From: Saccoglossus kowalevskii
Lineage: Eukaryota > Hemichordata > Enteropneusta > Harrimaniidae
Direction: 5' to 3'
Length of the DNA: 12,054 bases
NCBI RefSeq assembly: GCF_000003605.2
Contig: NW_003108580.1
Location: forward strand, 140,449-152,502
The translations under genes were made by a program, and so were the position numbers. The notes under the pieces are model-generated. The model was not told the DNA's origin. It made no database searches and saw only the letters and a list, made by a program, of their open reading frames with translations. Shown piece after piece: positions 8,640 to 12,054 of the stretch. Each line of letters begins with the position of its first letter. Within the stretch, counting starts at the first letter, position 1.

Positions 8640-9390
8640 ACAATATCTGAATAATCCAAATATGTGGTAGTAATTATTCAACACTAACAGCCACATAATT
8701 CAAGTCAGCATCAAGTATGATTCTGAAAATTTTTGGCAATTACAATTGATAAATCAAATTTGCATTAAACTAGTTATTGTGAATTTCATTCAAACTTGGG
8801 ACAAACATTTTCCATTCATTCCATGAATACAAGTAGATAACATGGAACAAAAAGAATACTCTCTGGTTTACCCAGTACACATCTATTTTGTGTCTATTCA
8901 GCCAAATTAATGGCCAGGATTGTTACAAAAATAATAATTTTAGTCATGAATCAATATACTATTGAGTATTGTGTAAATGGCAACAACATAAAGTTGTCAA
9001 ACTTATGAGCAAATATTCAAATTACCCTAATTATCTGGGAATAAAAAAAGTGAAGTATGTCATTCATATAGACTGCATGACCTCATTCAAAACTTGTCAC
9101 ACTACTGGTAAAAAATAAATACACAGTACTATGTTTTTAAGTAAAATTTGACATGTACATTTTATTGTGCTGCATTTTTATTAGGTACATTATAGCAATT
9201 CAATCTAGCATCATACATTTGCAGTAGTTTTGTCAAACCTAGTAAATATCAACATTCTTTGTTAGTTTTTATAACAAATACCACAAGTGCACTTTCATAG
9301 ACCACATGCTTCAATTATGAAAACTAATAACCATCACCTATTTTAAGTAGAGCTTAATACCCCCCCCCCCCACCTCAACTGAACTCAAAT
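8640..9390. other. AT-rich stretch without a supportable gene
   Basis: The only exon-like signal is on the minus strand. A consensus donor (ACG|GTGAGTGAG, reading down from 8628) has no convincing open exon before it. The stretch ends with a C12 tract at 9360-9371, which is G12 on the minus strand. Confidence 0.45.
9360..9371. repeat. C12 homopolymer (G12 on minus strand)
   Basis: Twelve consecutive C are present on the plus strand, the longest G/C run in the window. Read on the minus strand it falls 27 nt after AATAAA, where a G/GT-rich downstream element would be expected. It may also simply be a slippage tract. Confidence 0.95.
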
Positions 9391-9397
9391 AACAATC

Positions 9398-9403
9398 TTT
9401 ATT
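9398..9403 (-). terminator. Candidate poly(A) signal AATAAA, minus strand
   Basis: On the minus strand AATAAA lies about 60 nt after the TAA at 9464-9466. It is followed by GT-rich sequence (GATTGTTATTTGAG, then GTTGAGGTGG) running into the G12 tract. That order of stop, hexamer, GT-rich element and G tract matches an animal mRNA 3' end, with cleavage predicted near 9375-9388. Confidence 0.3.
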
Positions 9404-9463
9404 TTCTAGTTCAATGGCAGTTTCTTATGATACAAATATTTACTACATCGCGCAAATGCTCAC

Positions 9464-9661
9464 TTAGTCTTTACCGATCCAGCCATACTCAGTGTTACTA
9501 TTAGATTGGTGAAACTCTTGGAAGCGAGTGTTGAACAAAATTTCACATATATAAAAAAAAAATGTAAAATCTGCCAGCAGCACGATAATCCTGTATATTT
9601 TTACAAAGAGGGTCTTCAGCAACAGTATGCAGTTACATGAATGTTGGGAATGAACTAAAAA
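9464..9661 (-). CDS. Candidate terminal exon, possible membrane-protein C terminus, unknown
   Basis: On the minus strand the frame is open from 9661 to a TAA at 9464-9466 (65 codons, no ATG). A possible acceptor AATATACAG would start the exon at about 9591, giving roughly 41 codons. These are a hydrophobic stretch (IIVLLADFTFFFYICEILF) that could be a membrane segment, then a polar tail NTRFQEFHQSNSNTEYGWIGKD split across the end, with final residues TEYGWIGKD. The tail coincides with several CpGs (9480-9580 and 9449) and is followed by a plausible polyadenylation site. The tail reads like real protein, but I cannot place it in a family. The T10 run inside the frame encodes the phenylalanines and could be slippage sequence instead. 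Confidence 0.25.
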   Translation of the reverse strand, partial: FLVHSQHSCNCILLLKTLFVKIYRIIVLLADFTFFFYICEILFNTRFQEFHQSNSNTEYGWIGKD

Positions 9662-9699
9662 TTACAATGTAGTTGATCAATCTTTTTTTTTCATTTTTA

Positions 9700-10590
9700 C
9701 AAAATGATATAAAATACATAATATAAAAATATAGGTAAATCATATACTGGGAGTTATAGTATAAGAAGTGAAATGAGCTTGCACAGTATGAGGTGATGAC
9801 ACCTGTATTTGACAGTATAAGAAATCTACTTCTGGAGTTAAATGAACAATGGATGCATGTTACCACATTAACTGTAGGTAGCCCTGGTACCCTGTTAAAC
9901 ACCAGCTGCTATTTATGCTGTGGACTAATTTCAATTGGGCAACTAAACACCAAGTTGCCCAATATTGTCAACATCTTTTCAATTAACCATGCTACATAAA
10001 TGTCCAATATATAATCGATAACATAAACATGTACACAGGTGAAAATGCTACTTCTGTAACTTGACGGAATTGAACATTATAAAAAAATCACTTCATCAAT
10101 ACAAACTATACAGACTAATCATAGACAAGCTTTCATCAGTGGTCACAGTTCCTCAGACATTGTGCAAAAAGAGAATTTCTTGTTAGTGTTAAACTTTGAC
10201 CTTATACATGCAGCACATAGAACATCTCTTTCATCAACTTATTTTAAAAAATATATATATCACCATATGCTTTCGAAAACAGCATTGCATATTCTATTTT
10301 AATCTATTTAAAACACTTTTTTCCATAATATCTTTATAAAACATGGAGTAAAACAATGACAACTTAAAAAATGATCTTACAAAAGCATGTCTACAATATA
10401 TACAAATCTACTTATGATGCAGTTGTCCTATGGCATATAACATCACAACAATAAATTAAATAGACCTCTACAATAAATTATATTATATGCATGTTTGTGT
10501 GTTTGTACTTTAATTTGTAAAGAATATCTATTTTCTCTGTCATAATTGTATCTGTATTAGACTTTGCGCTCATCTATCGTTTGTGGTGTA
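9700..10590. other. AT-rich stretch without a supportable gene
   Basis: The stretch contains the strong hairpin at 9934-9963 and an (AT)5 run at 10251-10260. A 31-codon minus-strand open segment (10238 to 10146, ending KFSFCTMSEEL then TGA) reads somewhat like protein, but it has a poor acceptor and no good donor. Open frames at 9633-9902 (minus) and 9793-9999 (plus) overlap each other and look like chance. Confidence 0.45.
9934..9963. repeat. Perfect 11-bp inverted repeat, 8-base loop
   Basis: ATTGGGCAACT (9934-9944) and AGTTGCCCAAT (9953-9963) are exact reverse complements around the loop AAACACCA. The stem has five G-C pairs, which makes it the most stable short hairpin I found outside the satellite. 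The arms do not extend further with good pairing, so it is shorter than a typical animal pre-miRNA stem. The loop word AAACACCA also occurs just upstream, near 9898. Confidence 0.9.
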
Positions 10591-10595
10591 ATTTT

Positions 10596-10870
10596 TTACA
10601 ACTTGCACCCATGCCAAGCAAAATATACTACCATAGATACAAGTATATGAAAAAAACGTAATATGATTACAATATAGATATTGTAATATTGAAAGAGGCT
10701 GTTGCTTTCTCTTCCAAGCTTAAGTTTAATTCTGTGTTCAAACAATGCTCTGTTGTCAAATACAGAGTTCTTTTTCAATCCATCTAGAGTTAAATACTTT
10801 GGACAATCTGTATTAAAAATTTCTTTCCAGTATTGTAATTTTATTAAATATTTGGACAAAACATGGATGA
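10596..10870 (-). CDS. Candidate exon, product unknown
   Basis: On the minus strand a good pyrimidine tract and acceptor (TTTTACCTTCTTATATTTGCATAG) is followed, from 10870, by a frame open for about 90 codons to TAA at 10596-10598, entry phase 1. The first 60 residues look protein-like and charged (LQYWKEIFNTDCPKYLTLDG, then NSVFDNRALFEHRIKLKLG). The last 28 are hydrophobic and AT-driven, so the true exon, if real, may end earlier, but no strong donor is visible there. A 22-bp palindrome lies at 10666-10687. The stop-to-stop frame is about 108 codons, near the upper limit of chance in 12 kb. No family is recognised. It would belong to a minus-strand gene ending near 9380. Confidence 0.25.
10666..10687. 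repeat. 22-bp near-perfect palindrome
   Basis: ATTACAATAT and ATATTGTAAT are exact reverse complements separated by AG. The sequence is entirely AT apart from two C/G pairs and the spacer. It falls in the part of the minus-strand open segment where the peptide loses protein-like character. Confidence 0.9.
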
Positions 10871-10879
10871 CTATGCAAA

Positions 10880-11360
10880 TATAAGAAGGTAAAATGACAT
10901 GCCTATTGTGCTTGATGTCATCTCAACAAGCTATATATTAATATTTAGGTAAATAAAAGATATGTCAGTTACTATATTTGCTTTATTCCAAGCATATCTT
11001 CAATTTCTATTTATTGTGTATTTAAAAACAGGAACATGATATTTTTGCAGAGAAATTCACCACCCTGTAGAAAAAAAGTCCAAATCTGTTTTCAATTGCT
11101 ATGATTCTCTGAACTGTTTATCCTTTTCACTTGGTGAGTTGCCAAGATCTGACAAAATGTTTGACTTTTGATACTTGAATTATGTGATTCGTGACTACAA
11201 AGCTGGTGCTTGATATGAAACCTTAAAAGCTGGAATTAGAAACAGGTTCTATGCATGTGTATTTGTTTCATAAAATGTTTAGAATATTAAGTTAAGTATT
11301 ATTTTTACTTTACTAGTCATGTAATTTAACTACCCTAGTATCCTACATCATCATTAACTC
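10880..11360. other. Flank between exon candidate and satellite
   Basis: This is mostly AT-rich with no repeat units of the satellite. It contains one weak exon candidate at 11051-11133, listed separately. The sequence changes character at about 11361, where the first satellite-like words appear. Confidence 0.5.
11051..11133 (+). CDS. Weak candidate internal exon, product unknown
   Basis: An acceptor (ATGATATTTTTGCAG, ending 11050) and a strong donor (TCACTTG|GTGAGT, from 11134) bracket 83 nt with one open frame, entry phase 2 and exit phase 1. The peptide runs EIHHPVEKKSKSVFNCYDSL and continues for seven residues. Both splice signals are good, but nothing else supports it. It lies on the strand opposite to the 10596-10870 candidate, and such open intervals are common by chance. 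Confidence 0.15.
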
Positions 11361-11506
11361 TCAAGTCATCATTATAATCAATTAAGCTGCAGCTAATTTG
11401 GCTAATTTGCAGCTAATTGTTTAGCTCAATTAAGCAGCAGCTGATCTAGTATTCAAGTCTTTTAGTTCAATTGAGCTACAGCTCATTTGGTATTCTGGTC
11501 ATTATT

Positions 11507-11522
11507 TAGCTCAATTGAGCTA
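11507..11522. repeat. 16-bp palindromic core of the satellite unit (example)
   Basis: TAGCTCAATTGAGCTA is its own reverse complement. The exact core recurs in the units beginning 11507, 11551, 11595, 11639, 11683, 11815, 11858, 11902, 11990 and 12034. In the units at 11463, 11727, 11771 and 11946 one C-to-T change (TAGTTC) breaks the symmetry. The centre CAATTG fits the general CANNTG E-box form. Confidence 0.95.
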
Positions 11523-11682
11523 CAGATCATTTGGTATTCAGGTCATCATTTAGCTCAATTGAGCTACAGCTTATTTGGTATTCAGGTCATCATTTAGCTC
11601 AATTGAGCTACAGCTCATTTGGCATTCAAGGCATTATTTAGCTCAATTGAGCTACAGCTGATTTGGCATTCAAGTCATCATT

Positions 11683-12033
11683 TAGCTCAATTGAGCTACA
11701 GCTCATTTGGCATTCAAATCATCATTTAGTTCAATTGAGCTACAGCTCATTTGGCATTCAAATCATTATTTAGTTCAATTGAGCTACAGCTCATTTGGTA
11801 TTCAAGTCATCATTTAGCTCAATTGAGCTACAGCTCATTTGGTATTCGGTCATCATTTAGCTCAATTGAGCTACAGCTCATTTGGCATTCAAAGCATCAT
11901 TTAGCTCAATTGAGCTACAGCTCATTTGGCATTCAAATCATTATTTAGTTCAATTGAGCTACAGCTCATTTGGTATTCAAGTCATCATTTAGCTCAATTG
12001 AGCTACAGCTCATTTGGTATTCAAGTCATCATT
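11683..12033. repeat. Four-monomer higher-order repeat, two copies
   Basis: The monomers starting at 11683, 11727, 11771 and 11815 correspond in order to those at 11858, 11902, 11946 and 11990, each pair 175 bp apart. The pairs differ by one base, one base, none, and one substitution plus one deletion. Neighbouring monomers typically differ by two or three bases. This is a duplicated block of four units, the pattern produced by unequal exchange. Confidence 0.85.
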
Positions 12034-12054
12034 TAGCTCAATTGAGCTACAGCT

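Larger units (their letters stand above)
11361..12054. repeat. Satellite / tandem repeat array, 44-bp unit
   Basis: Units starting with TAG begin at 11463, 11507, 11551, 11595, 11639, 11683, 11727, 11771, 11815, 11858, 11902, 11946, 11990 and 12034. The period is 44 bp in every case but one (43 bp, 11815 to 11858). Two degenerate units precede them (11374, 48 bp; 11422, 41 bp). Thirteen full regular units are visible, and a fourteenth is cut after 21 bp by the window end, so the true length is unknown. The unit consists of the palindrome TAGCTCAATTGAGCTA, then CAGCTCATTTGG, then a variable part (TATTC or CATTC, CAAGTCATCATT and variants). Because 44 is not a multiple of three, the open frame running through 11751-11948 is a by-product, not a gene. 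No transposon terminal repeats or coding part are visible. Confidence 0.97.

Noticed and set aside
8620-8760. Minus-strand exon before the consensus donor at 8628
   Set aside because: No frame stays open from a usable acceptor to the donor; only a 5' UTR exon would fit, which cannot be supported from sequence alone.
10146-10238. Minus-strand 31-codon segment ending FCTMSEEL
   Set aside because: It is protein-like but short, the acceptor is AAG without a clear tract directly before it, and the only donor (GTGACC) is weak.
11751-11948. Repetitive open frame through the satellite
   Set aside because: It repeats phrases such as LSYSSFGI only because the DNA repeats. The 44-bp period shifts frame each unit and most frames meet stops.
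1-12054. Prokaryotic defence system, CRISPR array, phage, plasmid or tRNA genes
   Set aside because: There are no long genes, no ribosome-binding-site spacing, no spacer-repeat pattern (the satellite has no unique spacers) and no tRNA B-box or cloverleaf seen on either strand.

Overview
This is AT-rich, intron-like DNA from a eukaryote, most likely an animal and probably a marine invertebrate. By eye it is about one-third GC, and CpG is sparse outside a few clusters. There are no long continuous genes, no operon spacing or ribosome binding sites, and no tRNA, rRNA, CRISPR array, insertion sequence or phage gene that I can recognise. The longest open frame I saw beginning at a start codon is 123 codons. 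A rough estimate gives about the number and lengths of open frames expected by chance at this base composition. The marine-invertebrate guess is soft. It rests on isolated words such as AGAGGGCGCTAT, TACCGGTA and TGTACATGTACA, which I associate with such genomes from memory.

The one secure feature is at the right end. A tandem (satellite) array with a 44-bp period starts in degenerate form near 11361, becomes regular at 11463 and runs off the window at 12054. Each unit carries a 16-bp palindrome followed by a third AGCTC word, so two mutually exclusive hairpins are possible. Part of the array is organised as a four-monomer higher-order unit of 175 bp.

The rest is best read as introns or intergenic DNA with a few possible exons, none tied to a known family. 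From 1441 to 2100 there is a clear CpG cluster (15 CpG in 660 bp, against 8 in the next 1900 bp). It contains a plausible first exon with a good Kozak context (ATG at 1565) and a strong donor (1632), then a phase-compatible second exon candidate (1950-2027). Further plus-strand candidates lie at 4109-4287, 5421-5513, 5628-5695 and 8072-8354, the last followed by AATAAA at 8392. On the minus strand, an open segment after a good acceptor (10870 to 10596) and a terminal-exon candidate (9661 to 9464) followed by AATAAA and a G12 tract suggest a second gene ending near 9380.

A coherent but unproven picture is two convergent genes, plus strand from about 1500 to 8410 and minus strand from beyond 10870 to 9380, with a satellite array to their right. 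Not all candidate exon phases join, so at least some of these exons must be chance. I found no convincing evidence of a new defence or mobile system here. The satellite's internal symmetry is the observation most worth following.
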